64,000 nt of DNA from Hydrogenophaga sp. (GTDB lineage Bacteria > Pseudomonadota > Gammaproteobacteria > Burkholderiales > Burkholderiaceae_C): NCBI RefSeq assembly GCF_030158645.1, contig NZ_JAOASO010000045.1:1-64000 (forward strand). Reading direction: 5' to 3'. Positions within the stretch are counted from its first letter, which is position 1, and the number at the start of each line of letters is the position of its first letter. Shown here piece by piece: positions 9,987 through 20,409 of the stretch. The notes beneath the pieces were generated by a model, which was not told the origin of the DNA, ran no database searches, and saw nothing but the letters and a program-made list of their open reading frames with translations. The position numbers and the translations under genes are program-made.

Positions 9987-10891
9987 TGTCGGGAACCGGT
10001 TTGCGTCGACTGCTGGAGGTGCCGGCGCCCGCCAAGCTCAACCTGTTCCTGCACATCACCGGGCGGCGCGACGATGGCTATCACCTGCTGCAGTCCGTCT
10101 TCATGCTGATCGACTGGTGCGACCGTTTGCACTTCGAATGGCGTGCGGACGGCGGCATCAGCCGCGAAGACCTCACGCCAGGTTCGCTGCCAGCCGAAGA
10201 CCTGTCGGTGCGCGCTGCCCGGGCGCTTCAGCGCGCCACCGGCTGCACCCAGGGCGTGCACATCGCGCTGGAAAAGCACCTGCCAGCCGAGGCCGGCATG
10301 GGCGGCGGATCATCTGACGCCGCCACCACCCTGCTGGCACTCAACCGCCTCTGGGGACTGGGACTGACGCGATCGCAGCTCTCGGCGATCGGGCTCACCC
10401 TTGGCGCCGATGTGCCCTTCTTCATCGGCGGGCGCCACGCCTGGGTCGAAGGCGTGGGCGAGCGCCTCACACCCCTGGGCATGCCCGCTGCGCGTTTTGT
10501 GGTGGTCAAACCACCGGGCGGCGCGTCCACGCAACGCATCTTCGGCGCGCCAGAACTCAAACGGGACACAAAAACGGCTATACTCCAAGGCTTTGCTGCA
10601 AACGACTTGCGAGAAGATGCCCAAGCAATTGGGGTGATCGACCTCCAGAAAATCCTGGAATTCGGACACAACGATCTTCAACCCGTGGCGCAGGCGCTGT
10701 GTCCCGATGTGGGACGCTGCATCCAGTGGTTGCAAGACCAAGGTTTGCAGGGGCGCATGACCGGATCGGGAACGGCGGTGTTTGCGCAGATGCCGCAGGC
10801 CATGCAACTGACCTCCGCCCCGAGCGACTGGACGGTTCGTGAATGCAGCAACATGGATGTCCATCCATTGCTCGACTGGTGCTCCGATTAG
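9983..10891 (+). CDS. ispE: 4-diphosphocytidyl-2-C-methyl-D-erythritol kinase
   Basis: GHMP-family kinase of the MEP isoprenoid pathway, phosphorylating CDP-methylerythritol. The 302-residue product begins near VPAPAKLNLFLHITGRRDDGYH, typical of IspE, and contains the GHMP ATP-binding loop PAEAGMGGGSSDAATTLLALN and the C-terminal GRMTGSGTAVFA motif. Two ATG codons overlap at 9983 and 9986; 9983 gives an ATGA overlap with lolB. tRNA-Gln follows after 97 bp, a linkage usual in betaproteobacteria. Confidence 0.95.
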   Translation: MMSGTGLRRLLEVPAPAKLNLFLHITGRRDDGYHLLQSVFMLIDWCDRLHFEWRADGGISREDLTPGSLPAEDLSVRAARALQRATGCTQGVHIALEKHLPAEAGMGGGSSDAATTLLALNRLWGLGLTRSQLSAIGLTLGADVPFFIGGRHAWVEGVGERLTPLGMPAARFVVVKPPGGASTQRIFGAPELKRDTKTAILQGFAANDLREDAQAIGVIDLQKILEFGHNDLQPVAQALCPDVGRCIQWLQDQGLQGRMTGSGTAVFAQMPQAMQLTSAPSDWTVRECSNMDVHPLLDWCSD

Positions 10892-10988
10892 AATCGGCAA
10901 GCGTTCAGCCCAGGCAGTGGTTGCGCAACCTGCGACAAGGTTTTTTTCGGTGGTCTGTCCGGCTTCACGCTGAACAAATCTCCTGCGT

Positions 10989-11065
10989 AGGGGAGTCGCC
11001 AAGTTGGTAAAGGCACTGGATTTTGATTCCAGCATGCGAGGGTTCGAGTCCTTCCTCCCCTGCCA
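10989..11065 (+). tRNA. tRNA-Gln (anticodon TTG)
   Basis: A 7-bp acceptor stem pairs AGGGGAG (10989-10995) with CTCCCCT (11055-11061), followed by a discriminator G and an encoded CCA. The anticodon stem CTGGA/TCCAG (11016-11020, 11028-11032) encloses the loop TTTTGAT with anticodon TTG at 11023-11025, reading CAA/CAG glutamine codons. The T arm contains GGTTCGAGTCC. It lies between ispE and prs and is followed by a strong hairpin terminator. Confidence 0.97.
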
Positions 11066-11093
11066 CCGTATTCATCACATCACGTACCCAACC

Positions 11094-11119
11094 GGCCGTT
11101 CCACGAACGGCCATTTTTT
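11094..11119 (+). terminator. Rho-independent terminator after tRNA-Gln
   Basis: A perfect 7-bp stem GGCCGTT / AACGGCC (11094-11100 with 11106-11112), loop CCACG, is followed by A and six T. It sits 28 bp after the tRNA and 44 bp before prs, so it should end the tRNA (and ispE) transcript. Confidence 0.88.
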
Positions 11120-11163
11120 GACGGCGATCCATTTGGGCCGTCGCTCAAACAGCTGGGAACCCC

Positions 11164-12138
11164 ATGCAAGTTCAGCCGCCCGATTTCATGATCTTCACCG
11201 GCAACGCCAATCCGGTGTTGGCCGCAGAGATCGCACAGCATCTGGGCACCCAGCTCGGTGCGGCCAACGTGGGGCGCTTCTCCGACGGTGAAGTCACTGT
11301 GGAAATCACACAAAACGTGCGCGCCCGCCACGTGTTCGTGATCCAGTCCACCTGCTCGCCGACCAACGAGAACCTGATGGAACTCATCATCATGGTCGAC
11401 GCGCTCAAGCGCGCATCGGCTGTGAGCATCTCGGCGGTCATCCCCTACTTCGGTTACGCCCGCCAGGACCGCCGCCCGCGCTCCGGCCGTGTGCCGATTT
11501 CGGCCAAGGTCGTGGCCAACATGCTGACCGCCGTGGGCGTGAACCGCGTGTTGACCATGGACTTGCACGCCGACCAGATCCAGGGTTTCTTCGACATCCC
11601 GGTGGACAACATCTACGCCTCGCCCGTGCTGTTGGGCGACCTGCGTCAGAAAAACTACCCCGACCTGCTCGTGGTCTCGCCCGACGTGGGCGGTGTGGTG
11701 CGCGCCCGCGCGCTGGCCAAGCAGCTCAACTGCGACATGGCCATCATCGACAAACGCCGGCCCAAGGCCAACGTGTCGGAAGTCATGCACGTGATCGGCG
11801 ACATCGACGGCCGCAACTGCGTGATCATGGACGACATGATCGACACCGCCGGCACGCTGGTCAAAGCAGCCGAGGTGCTCAAGGAACGCGGCGCCAAGCA
11901 CGTTTACGCGTACTGCACGCACCCGATCTTTTCGGGACCGGCCATCGAACGCATCGCCAAGGGCAACGCCCTCGACGAAGTGGTGGTCACCAACACGATC
12001 CCCTTGTCGCAAGCCGCCCAGGCCTGCGCCAAGATCCGCCAGCTCTCCGTGGCACCGCTGATGGCCGAAACCATCGCGCGCATTGCCTCGGGCGAGTCGG
12101 TGATGAGTTTGTTTGCCGATCAGGACAACCTCTTCTAA
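11164..12138 (+). CDS. prs: Ribose-phosphate pyrophosphokinase
   Basis: Makes PRPP from ribose-5-phosphate and ATP for nucleotide, histidine and tryptophan synthesis. The 324 residues include the early [11 protein letters not shown] region, the flexible-loop [16 protein letters not shown] segment, the metal-binding [12 protein letters not shown] motif and the PRPP-binding loop [12 protein letters not shown]. All key motifs are intact. It is flanked by terminators on both sides (11094-11119 and 12164-12193), which implies its own promoter between the tRNA terminator and 11164; no clear -10/-35 pair could be picked. Confidence 0.97.
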   Translation: MQVQPPDFMIFTGNANPVLAAEIAQHLGTQLGAANVGRFSDGEVTVEITQNVRARHVFVIQSTCSPTNENLMELIIMVDALKRASAVSISAVIPYFGYARQDRRPRSGRVPISAKVVANMLTAVGVNRVLTMDLHADQIQGFFDIPVDNIYASPVLLGDLRQKNYPDLLVVSPDVGGVVRARALAKQLNCDMAIIDKRRPKANVSEVMHVIGDIDGRNCVIMDDMIDTAGTLVKAAEVLKERGAKHVYAYCTHPIFSGPAIERIAKGNALDEVVVTNTIPLSQAAQACAKIRQLSVAPLMAETIARIASGESVMSLFADQDNLF

Positions 12139-12163
12139 GAGGCCCGGAAGGCAGCAAGAAGCG

Positions 12164-12193
12164 GGTGGCCCCCATGGTGGGGGTCGCTCTTTT
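12164..12193 (+). terminator. Probable Rho-independent terminator between prs and rplY
   Basis: A 10-bp stem with five C-G pairs at its top (12164-12173 with 12179-12188, including G-T wobbles), loop ATGGT, is followed by C and four T. It lies 26 bp after prs and 47 bp before rplY. Because the T-run is short it may only partly stop transcription. Confidence 0.7.
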
Positions 12194-12239
12194 GAAACAG
12201 AGGCGTTCTGGTCGCGGAACCCCTCCACAGGAGTCAGTT

Positions 12240-12869
12240 ATGCAATTCGTCGCTTTTGAGCGCGCCAAGCAGGGTACGGGTGCGAGCCGCCGTCTCCGCA
12301 ACACCGGCCGCACGCCCGGTATCGTTTTTGGTGGGGAAGCACCCGCCGCCACGATCGAACTCGATCACAACGCCCTGTGGCACGCCCTGAAGAAGGAAGC
12401 GTTCCACTCCTCCATCCTCGAGATGGACGTGGCCGGCACCGTGCAAAAAGTGTTGCTGCGCGATGTGCAGTACCACCCGTACAAGCCCCTCGTGCTGCAC
12501 GTGGACTTCCAGCGCGTGAACGACAAGACCCGTCTGCACAAAAAAGTGCCGCTGCACTTCATCAACGAAGAGAACTCGCCTGCGGTCAAGACCGACAAGT
12601 GCGTGATCAACCACGTGATGACCGAGATCGAAATCGAGTGCCTGGCCACCCAGTTGCCCGAGCACATCACCGTTGACCTCGGCGAAGTCGTCAAGGGCGG
12701 CACCGTTCACACCGGCGACATCAAGTTGCCCAAGGGCATCAAGCTCGTGATGCACGGCCGCAAGAACCTGACCATCGCGACCGTGGTGGAGCCGGTTGAA
12801 GACGTGGTGGTGGCTGTTGTGGCCGCACCTGTTGACGACAAAAAAGGCGCCAAAGGCAAGAAGAAGTAA
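12240..12869 (+). CDS. rplY: 50S ribosomal protein L25/general stress protein Ctc
   Basis: Binds 5S rRNA in the large subunit. The 209-residue product is the long (CTC/TL5) form: an N-terminal L25 domain (about residues 1-95, beginning [20 protein letters not shown]) plus a C-terminal beta domain and a lysine-rich tail ending KGAKGKKK. The start at 12240 follows CAGGAG with good spacing and suits the family start; an earlier in-frame start does not. It is followed by the terminator at 12897-12923. Order prs-rplY-pth is the classic proteobacterial arrangement. Confidence 0.96.
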   Translation: MQFVAFERAKQGTGASRRLRNTGRTPGIVFGGEAPAATIELDHNALWHALKKEAFHSSILEMDVAGTVQKVLLRDVQYHPYKPLVLHVDFQRVNDKTRLHKKVPLHFINEENSPAVKTDKCVINHVMTEIEIECLATQLPEHITVDLGEVVKGGTVHTGDIKLPKGIKLVMHGRKNLTIATVVEPVEDVVVAVVAAPVDDKKGAKGKKK

Positions 12870-12896
12870 TCTGTCTTCGGACCGATAACCGCCTTG

Positions 12897-12923
12897 AAAC
12901 GGCCCGCCTTGGCGGGCCGTTTT
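12897..12923 (+). terminator. Rho-independent terminator after rplY
   Basis: A near-perfect inverted repeat, AAACGGCCCGCC (12897-12908) with GGCGGGCCGTTTT (12911-12923), is flanked by A on the left and T on the right, so it can act on the plus strand. It is 28 bp past the rplY stop and 38 bp before pth. Confidence 0.88.
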
Positions 12924-12960
12924 GCTTGGTGCCCCAGAGACCTGCCGATAATCCCACCCC

Positions 12961-14415
<1,455 letters not shown>

Positions 14416-14451
14416 GGCGCGAATTATGCGCGCGGGGCGGTCAGCGCCCGC

Positions 14452-15066
14452 TCACGGCGCGGGCAATGGCCGCAACAGGTGAAAGGCCACCGCGCCCGCC
14501 TTGCCCTGCCGGTGCACCTGAAGCCCCAGCGTCGCCAGTTCGTCGTCGAGCCAGGGGCGCGGCGCTTCCAGGTAGACGAAGCCCTCACCACCGATGGCCT
14601 GCCGCGCCGCCGCCAAGGCCGAGAGCACCAGGGTTTCGTTCTGCGCATCGGCGAACGGCGGATCGAGAAACACCACGTCAAAGCCCTGACCGGCGCGCTG
14701 GCGCAGCGCGGCCACACCATCACCGCGCTCCACGCGCACCGCAGTGGCCTTGAGCTTGGTCACCGTGCGGCTGAGGTTGGCGAGCAGAGCGCTGTCCTGC
14801 TCCACCAACACCACCTCCACCGCGCCGCGCGAAGCGGCTTCCAGGCCCAGCGCGCCGGTGCCGGCAAAGGCGTCCACACAGCGCAGGCCGGTGAGGTCCT
14901 GGCCCAGCCAGTTGAACAGGGTTTCGCGCACGCGCGAGGGTGTCGGTCGCAGGCCGGGCCGGTCGGCCACGGGCAGCAGCGTGCGTTTCCAGAGGCCGCC
15001 GATGATGCGGATTTCGTGCGGAGCGCTGGCCGCGGCGCGCGCCGCGGAAACGGGAGGTTTTTTCAT
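14452..15066 (-). CDS. rsmD: 16S rRNA (guanine(966)-N(2))-methyltransferase RsmD
   Basis: Methylates G966 in helix 31 of 16S rRNA. The 204-residue protein begins its conserved part with IRIIGGLWKRTLLPV, followed by RPTPSRVRETLFNWL, the SAM-binding DAFAGTGALGLEAASRGA and the catalytic DPPF motif. All RsmD signatures are present. It lies between the M16 peptidase pair and coaD on the same strand. Confidence 0.95.
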   Translation of the reverse strand: MKKPPVSAARAAASAPHEIRIIGGLWKRTLLPVADRPGLRPTPSRVRETLFNWLGQDLTGLRCVDAFAGTGALGLEAASRGAVEVVLVEQDSALLANLSRTVTKLKATAVRVERGDGVAALRQRAGQGFDVVFLDPPFADAQNETLVLSALAAARQAIGGEGFVYLEAPRPWLDDELATLGLQVHRQGKAGAVAFHLLRPLPAP

Positions 15067-15102
15067 GCCACCGAGCTTACGCGACCCGAACCCGCATCGC
15101 GC

Positions 15103-16449
15103 TCAGGGCTGGGCCCCCACCACCACGGTCACCATGCGGTCCGGCTGCAACACCCGGGCAAACGAGCGCCGGATGTCGGCCACGCTCACACGCTCGATCT
15201 GCTGCGTCCAGGTGTCCAGGTAGTCCAGTGGCAAGCCGTTCCAGCCGATGTTGGCCACGTTGTCGAGCAGCTTGCGGTTGCTGTCGATGCGCAGCGAAAA
15301 CCCGTTCACCAGGAACGCCTTGGCCGCCACCAGCTCGGCCTCGGTCGGCCCCTGCTCCACAAACTGCTTCACCACGTTGCGCGAGACCTCCACCGCCTGC
15401 GCGGCCTGGTCGGGCCGCGTGGTGAGGCCGATCTGGAAGGCGCCTGCGTGACGACCCGGTGCGAAGTAGCTGAACACGCTGTAAGTGAGACCCCGCTTCT
15501 CGCGTACCTCGGTGGTCAGGCGCGACACGAAGCCACCGCCACCCAGGATGTAGTTGCCCACGAACAGCGGGAAAAAGTCCGGGTCGTTGCGGGCAATACC
15601 GGGTTGACCGATGGACACCTGGGCTTGCGCGGCAGCAAACGGCAGGCGTTCGTCGATCGCGCGCTCCAGCGCCCGCACCTGCGGCACCGCGGGCAGCGGC
15701 TCGCATCCGTGCGACTTCAGCGGTGCCATGAACCGACCCACGATGGCGTCGGCCTGCGCGCGGTCGATCGCGCCCACCAGGGTCACCTGCGCGCGGCAGG
15801 CCACCACATGGCGGCGGTAGAAGGCCTGCATGTCGGCCACGTTGATCGCGTTGAAGGTGGCGGCATCAGGCTGGAAACCATAGGGATGCTGGCCGTACAC
15901 CGCGCGCGCAAACGCGCGGCCCGCCTGCGTGCCCGGCCGGTTTTCGGCTTCCTTGAGTGACGCCAGCAGGCGCTCGCGGTCGCGCTGCCACACCGCCTGG
16001 GGCCAGGCGGGTGCGGCGATCTGGCGCGCGGCCAGGGCCACAGCGCGCTGCAACAGGTCGGGCTCGGTCAGGGTACGCAGCGACAGGGTGAAGCGATCGG
16101 CGCTGGCCTGCGCGCCAAACTGTGCGCCCAGATCCACCCAGGCTTCGCTGAGCCGGTTCTCGTCCAGCGCGGGCAGGCCGGGCTGTGCGGTCACACCGCC
16201 CGAGAGCAAACCCGCCGTCGCGTTGGCCAGGCCGGCCTGCGCCGCCGGGTCGCGCCGGCTGCCACCGTCGAAGTCGAGCTGCACGTCCAGCATGGGGATG
16301 GACGGGCTCGCGACCAGGTAGACGCGCGCGCCGCTGGCGTGGGTCCAGTGCTCGATGGGAATGGCAGCCTGGGCGTTGTGGATCACGCTGGCGAGCAGGA
16401 CCGCCAACACGGCGGTGGAACGAAAAGAGATTCTCAGAACGGCTTTCAT
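15103..16449 (-). CDS. M16-family peptidase-like protein, non-catalytic partner
   Basis: The 448-residue protein has a signal peptide (about residues 1-28, ending near AQA) and the two-lobed M16 fold, including the RxxxY segment KRGLTYSVFSYF. The zinc-binding H-x-x-E-H expected near residue 75 is absent (the aligned stretch reads GLANATAGLL), so it should not be proteolytic alone. It starts within the stop of the neighbouring M16 gene (ATGA overlap), which retains HVLEH. The pair resembles two-subunit M16 peptidases in which one chain is catalytic. Location is likely periplasmic. Confidence 0.9.
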   Translation of the reverse strand: MKAVLRISFRSTAVLAVLLASVIHNAQAAIPIEHWTHASGARVYLVASPSIPMLDVQLDFDGGSRRDPAAQAGLANATAGLLSGGVTAQPGLPALDENRLSEAWVDLGAQFGAQASADRFTLSLRTLTEPDLLQRAVALAARQIAAPAWPQAVWQRDRERLLASLKEAENRPGTQAGRAFARAVYGQHPYGFQPDAATFNAINVADMQAFYRRHVVACRAQVTLVGAIDRAQADAIVGRFMAPLKSHGCEPLPAVPQVRALERAIDERLPFAAAQAQVSIGQPGIARNDPDFFPLFVGNYILGGGGFVSRLTTEVREKRGLTYSVFSYFAPGRHAGAFQIGLTTRPDQAAQAVEVSRNVVKQFVEQGPTEAELVAAKAFLVNGFSLRIDSNRKLLDNVANIGWNGLPLDYLDTWTQQIERVSVADIRRSFARVLQPDRMVTVVVGAQP

Positions 16450-17849
16450 TTCTGGCCCCCCTGGGGCACCAGCACCGCGGTGGTGAGCTGTTGATCGGAG
16501 AAATAGCGCTGCGCCACCGACTGCACTTGCGCGGCGGTCACCGCCTTCAGGCGGCCCATCAGCCGGTCGCCGGTGTGGATGTCCAGGCCATTGGCCCAGT
16601 AGCTGCCGAGTTCCTGCGCCTGGTTGAACACCGAGTCGAGTTTGTAGACCTCACCCGCCGTCCACTGCGTCTTCACGCGGCGCAGCTCGTCCTCGCTGAT
16701 GCCCTCGCGCGCGATGCGCTCCACCTCGGATTTGAGCGCTGCGGCCGCCATCTCGGGGGTGACGCCGCGCGCCGGCACCGCGCTCAGCGAGAAGAGCTGC
16801 GGACCGCGGCCCATGAGGCCATAGGAGGCACCTGCGCTGTCGGCGATGCGTTTGCCCGCGGTGCCCTGGCCCTGCACCAAGGCGCGGTCCAACCGGGCAC
16901 CGGCGTAGCCGTCGAGCACGGCCGAGAGCACCGTCAAGGCCAGCGCGTCCTGGCTCGCCGCGTCACCCTCGGCGGCACCGCTCCAGCGCGGCACCTTGTA
17001 AGCCAGCGCCACCACAGCCTGGTCGGCCACGGCGCGGTATTCCATGCGGCGCGGACCGGACTGCGGCGGCTCTTCGCGCGGCTTGCGCGCCGGCACGGCA
17101 CGGGCGGGGATGGGGCCGAAATGTTTCTCGGCCAGTGCGCGGGTCTTTTCCACATCGACATCACCCGCGATCACCACGGCGGCATTCGCCGGCGTGTACC
17201 AGCGTTGATGGAACTCACGCGCATCGTTGGGCGTGAGCGACTCGATGTCGCTCATCCAGCCGATGATGGGCCGGCGGTAGGGGCTCGCCTGATAGACCAT
17301 GGCGTTCATCGCCTCGAACATGCGTGCACGCGGCGACTCTTCGGTGCGCTGGCGCCGCTCTTCCTTCACGACCTCGATCTCGCGCTTGAACTCGTCGTCG
17401 CTCCACTGGTTGCGAGCGAAACGATCGGCTTCGAGCTTCATCACGGCCTCCAGCGCCTGCGCCGGCACCTGCTGGTGGTAGGCCGTGGCGTCGCGGCTGG
17501 TGAAGGCGTTGTCGCGCCCACCCAGGGCCGCGATGCGGCGCGAGAACTCGCCGGGCTTGAGGTCGGGCGTGCCCTTGAACATCATGTGTTCGAGCACATG
17601 GGCCACGCCCGAGGTGCCGTCCACCTCGTCGATGGAGCCCACCCGGACCCACAGCATGTGGGCCACGGTGGGCGCGCGTCGGTCGGGTCGCACGATCAGC
17701 GTCATGCCGTTGGACAGCGTGAAGCTCTGGGCCACCGGGGCGGCGGAAGGCGGGGTGGGGGTCTGTGCCAACGACCCGAAGGCCGCGAAAGCCAGTGCGA
17801 TGGACAGTGCGGCGTGGCGCCCGTCCGGCAGGTTCAGAGTGCGTTTCAT
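16446..17849 (-). CDS. M16-family zinc peptidase, catalytic subunit
   Basis: The 467-residue protein has a signal peptide (ending near SLAQ) and the M16 active site H-V-L-E-H (zinc ligands and catalytic Glu), with the downstream Glu supplied by the EVVKEERRQRTEE helix. An in-frame TTG at 17858 adds three residues, but ATG at 17849 gives the better signal-peptide start. It is coupled to the non-catalytic M16 gene by a 4-bp overlap and is divergent from ftsY, with start codons only about 30 bp apart. The substrate is unknown. Confidence 0.92.
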   Translation of the reverse strand: MKRTLNLPDGRHAALSIALAFAAFGSLAQTPTPPSAAPVAQSFTLSNGMTLIVRPDRRAPTVAHMLWVRVGSIDEVDGTSGVAHVLEHMMFKGTPDLKPGEFSRRIAALGGRDNAFTSRDATAYHQQVPAQALEAVMKLEADRFARNQWSDDEFKREIEVVKEERRQRTEESPRARMFEAMNAMVYQASPYRRPIIGWMSDIESLTPNDAREFHQRWYTPANAAVVIAGDVDVEKTRALAEKHFGPIPARAVPARKPREEPPQSGPRRMEYRAVADQAVVALAYKVPRWSGAAEGDAASQDALALTVLSAVLDGYAGARLDRALVQGQGTAGKRIADSAGASYGLMGRGPQLFSLSAVPARGVTPEMAAAALKSEVERIAREGISEDELRRVKTQWTAGEVYKLDSVFNQAQELGSYWANGLDIHTGDRLMGRLKAVTAAQVQSVAQRYFSDQQLTTAVLVPQGGQK

Positions 17850-17878
17850 AGAATGCAATGGATTCTAGAGATGGACAA

Positions 17879-18904
17879 ATGTTCTCGTTCTTTCGCAAAA
17901 AAGCCCCCACCGAGCCCTCACCGGCCAACCCCACGCCCCCCGCAGCCACACCTGCGGCAGCGCCTTCCGTCGAACTGGCACCCCCGCCACCCACCGCCGC
18001 ACCCGTGCGCCAGGGCTGGCTGGACAAACTCAAGAACGGGCTGCGCAAGACCGGCTCGAGCATCGCCACGGTATTCACCGGCACGCAGATCGATGACGCC
18101 CTGTACGAAGAGCTGGAAGCCGCGCTGCTGATGGCCGACACGGGCGTGAAGGCGACCACCCACTTGCTGGCCGACCTCAAGCGCCGGGTGAAGGAGAGCA
18201 AGACCACCGACCCCGCCGCCGTCAAGGGCCTTCTCGCCGATGCCATCACCGACCTGCTGATGCCGCTGCAAAAGCCGCTGGTGATCGGTGAACACAAGCC
18301 CACCGTGATCATGGTGGCGGGCGTGAACGGTGCGGGCAAGACCACCTCCATCGGCAAACTGACGCGCCACCTGGCACAGGGGGGCGCCAGCGTGCTGCTG
18401 GCCGCGGCCGACACCTTCCGCGCTGCCGCGCGCGAGCAACTCGCGGTGTGGGCCGACCGGAACACGGTGGAAATCATCACGCAGCAAGGCGGCGACCCGG
18501 CCGCGGTGAGTTTCGACGCGGTGACCGCCGGGCGCGCGCGCGGACGCGACGTGGTGCTGGTGGACACCGCCGGGCGCCTGCCGACCCAGCTGCACCTGAT
18601 GGAGGAGCTGCGCAAGATCAAGCGCGTGGTGCAGAAAGCCGATCCGTCATCACCGCACGAGGTGCTGCTGGTCATCGACGGCAACACCGGCCAGAACGCC
18701 CTGGCCCAGGTGAAGGCCTTCGACGAGACCCTGGGCCTCACCGGTCTCATCATCACCAAGCTCGACGGCACGGCCAAGGGCGGGGTGATCTGCGCGATCG
18801 CCCGAGAGAAGCCGGTGCCGATCTACTTCATCGGGGTGGGTGAGAAGCTGGAAGACCTGGAGACCTTCAACGCGCGCGAGTTTGCGCAGGCGTTGCTGTC
18901 CTGA
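17879..18904 (+). CDS. ftsY: Signal recognition particle receptor FtsY
   Basis: SRP receptor GTPase that docks ribosomes making membrane proteins. The ATG at 17879 (MFSFFRKK, a membrane-targeting basic start) gives 341 residues; the ORF could begin at 17858 but FtsY proteins of this group start MFSFF. A Pro/Ala-rich acidic linker precedes the NG domain, which carries GVNGAGKTTSIGKL, DTAGRLPTQ and TKLDGTAKGG. The gene is complete. The short divergent gap to the M16 gene must hold both promoters. Confidence 0.96.
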   Translation: MFSFFRKKAPTEPSPANPTPPAATPAAAPSVELAPPPPTAAPVRQGWLDKLKNGLRKTGSSIATVFTGTQIDDALYEELEAALLMADTGVKATTHLLADLKRRVKESKTTDPAAVKGLLADAITDLLMPLQKPLVIGEHKPTVIMVAGVNGAGKTTSIGKLTRHLAQGGASVLLAAADTFRAAAREQLAVWADRNTVEIITQQGGDPAAVSFDAVTAGRARGRDVVLVDTAGRLPTQLHLMEELRKIKRVVQKADPSSPHEVLLVIDGNTGQNALAQVKAFDETLGLTGLIITKLDGTAKGGVICAIAREKPVPIYFIGVGEKLEDLETFNAREFAQALLS

Positions 18905-18908
18905 GCAC

Positions 18909-19118
18909 TCAGCTTTCGTTGTCGGAGTAGTTGCGCCACTGGCCCATGACGTTGCGCATGGTCAGCAACTGGCGCTCGAAGCGCGGACAGGCCTGACACA
19001 TGGCCATGTGCACGCGCAGCGCCAGGCGCTCGACCAGCGGCAGGGCGCGGTCTTCGCGGGCAATCAGAAGCGCGGAGACTTCCTTGCAGGTGCGGCGCAG
19101 CGGATAGGCGGGCTTCAT
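18909..19118 (-). CDS. Zinc-binding anti-sigma factor (ZAS type)
   Basis: A 69-residue protein with the ZAS zinc pattern: C11, then H37-x3-C41-x2-C44. Such small anti-sigma factors hold ECF sigma factors inactive and often release them on thiol oxidation or metal stress. It follows the ECF sigma gene with a 4-bp ATGA overlap, the usual sigma/anti-sigma arrangement. No transmembrane segment is present, so it is cytosolic. The downstream target is inferred to be the neighbouring thioredoxin/bufferin genes. Confidence 0.82.
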   Translation of the reverse strand: MKPAYPLRRTCKEVSALLIAREDRALPLVERLALRVHMAMCQACPRFERQLLTMRNVMGQWRNYSDNES

Positions 19119-19699
19119 TTCGTTGACGGTCGGGCAAACCAGTTGATTTCAAGGCATTCGCGCAAGCGCAGCCGGGCCCGGTGCAGTTGAACGTACAGGT
19201 TGGTCGGTGTGAGCGACAGTTCCTTACAGATCTCCTCGCTGGAGAGTTCCAGCCATTCGCGCATCAGGAACAGGCGGCCCTGCACGGGCGGCAGTTTGTC
19301 GGTACAGGCTTCCAGCACCGCGAAGAACTGGCGGCTGTTCAGGTCCTGCTCCGGGTTGCCCCACTCGGCGGGTTTCTCGGCGTAGTGTCCATCGGCTTTG
19401 AAAGCCATGTGCTCCAGCGGGTCGGCGCCGTCGTCCTCATGGCCGCTGGACAGGCACACCTCGCGGCTGTTCTGCCGCAGGGCATCGATGATCTTGTGCT
19501 TGAGGATGCCGACCAGCCAGGTCTTGAGCTGGGACCGCTGCTCGAAACCCTGGGGGCGCGCAATTGCGGCCAGCATGGTTTCGGACACCGCGTCCTCGGC
19601 CCAGGTGTCGTTGCGCAGCTGCAGGCGTGCGAATTTGAGCAGGTACACGCGCAAATCCGCGACTTGTTGCTCGAACGACGGGGGGTTGGGCTGCGGCAT
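19115..19699 (-). CDS. ECF-type RNA polymerase sigma factor
   Basis: A 194-residue sigma-70 family protein with region 2 (LRNDTWAEDAVSETMLAAI, then LKTWLVGILKHKIIDALRQ) and region 4 (LPPVQGRLFLMREWLELSSEEICKELSLTPTNLYVQLHRARLRLRECL). The start is placed at 19699 (MPQPNPPS) rather than the 5' end of the open frame at 19771, because the extra 24 residues are not sigma-like and would overlap the divergent tlpA gene. It is coupled to the ZAS anti-sigma gene. With the divergent TlpA and bufferin genes it forms a plausible stress regulon. Confidence 0.9.
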   Translation of the reverse strand: MPQPNPPSFEQQVADLRVYLLKFARLQLRNDTWAEDAVSETMLAAIARPQGFEQRSQLKTWLVGILKHKIIDALRQNSREVCLSSGHEDDGADPLEHMAFKADGHYAEKPAEWGNPEQDLNSRQFFAVLEACTDKLPPVQGRLFLMREWLELSSEEICKELSLTPTNLYVQLHRARLRLRECLEINWFARPSTK

Positions 19700-19758
19700 G
19701 GGGGCTGAGTGTAATGAAACGTCGGGCACAACGACTGACGGGCACTCTGGAGGCTCCC

Positions 19759-20277
19759 ATGTCACTGTCACCCGCCCATTTCAAAGCGCGACTCGTTGCG
19801 CTGACCCTCACAACGGTCCTCTTTGCGCCCGCGGCGGCGGCACAAACCACGCCCGGCGTGCCGCAGCAGTTGCTCGGCAAGACGCTGGACGGCCAGGCTT
19901 TTGACCTGCAAGCCCTGCGCGGCAAGGTGGTGATGGTGGTCTTCTGGTCCACCGATTGCGCGGTCTGCCGCGACAAGATGCCCGAGCTGCGCGCCAACGT
20001 GAAAGGCTGGGCCGGTCAACCCTTCGAGCTGGTCGGTGTGAGCACCGACCGCCTGCGCAGCAACGCCGTGAACTACCAGCGATTGGTCAATGCCACGGTG
20101 CCCACGGGCCAGCGCTTCACCACGCTGTGGACCGGCGAGCCGCAGTACCGCGACAGCTTCGGCTCGCCAGGTCAGTTGCCCGCGGCCTTCCTGCTCGACA
20201 AGGCCGGACAGCTCGTGGAGCAGTACCACGGCCGCATTCCACCCGAGGCGTGGGACCGCATCGCCGACCTGCTCTGA
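19759..20277 (+). CDS. TlpA-family periplasmic thioredoxin-like protein
   Basis: A 172-residue exported redox protein: signal peptide to about residue 29 (VLFAPAAAAQ), then the AhpC/TSA-TlpA core FDLQALRGKVVMVVFWSTDCAVC with a C-A-V-C active site, followed by PGQLPAAFLLDKAGQLV (cis-Pro region). The ATG at 19759 has a GGAGG ribosome-binding site; the open frame extends to 19714 but that part is not conserved. It is divergent from the ECF sigma gene and 132 bp upstream of the DUF2282 gene, suggesting a role in disulfide handling linked to the bufferin operon. Confidence 0.88.
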   Translation: MSLSPAHFKARLVALTLTTVLFAPAAAAQTTPGVPQQLLGKTLDGQAFDLQALRGKVVMVVFWSTDCAVCRDKMPELRANVKGWAGQPFELVGVSTDRLRSNAVNYQRLVNATVPTGQRFTTLWTGEPQYRDSFGSPGQLPAAFLLDKAGQLVEQYHGRIPPEAWDRIADLL

Positions 20278-20288
20278 ACAATTTGTTC
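20276..20288. repeat. Short palindrome between tlpA and the DUF2282 gene
   Basis: GAACAA-T-TTGTTC is a perfect 6-bp inverted repeat around a single central base, overlapping the tlpA stop codon and 122 bp before the DUF2282 start. There is no T-tract, so a terminator is unlikely. It could be a dimeric-regulator operator; this is only a suggestion. Confidence 0.35.
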
Positions 20289-20409
20289 CAGGCGACGTAA
20301 GAAAGCCGCCCGACGCCAGACCAACCCCCAACCCGCTTGTGATGTGACCGAAAACCGGTTCTTCGCGGTGGGTTGTTCTTCAACCTGTCCTTTCCTTCAG
20401 GAGCTTCCC

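Noticed and set aside
17850-17858. TTG at 17858 as the start of the M16 peptidase
   Set aside because: The ATG three codons later gives a proper signal peptide start and does not crowd the ftsY start.
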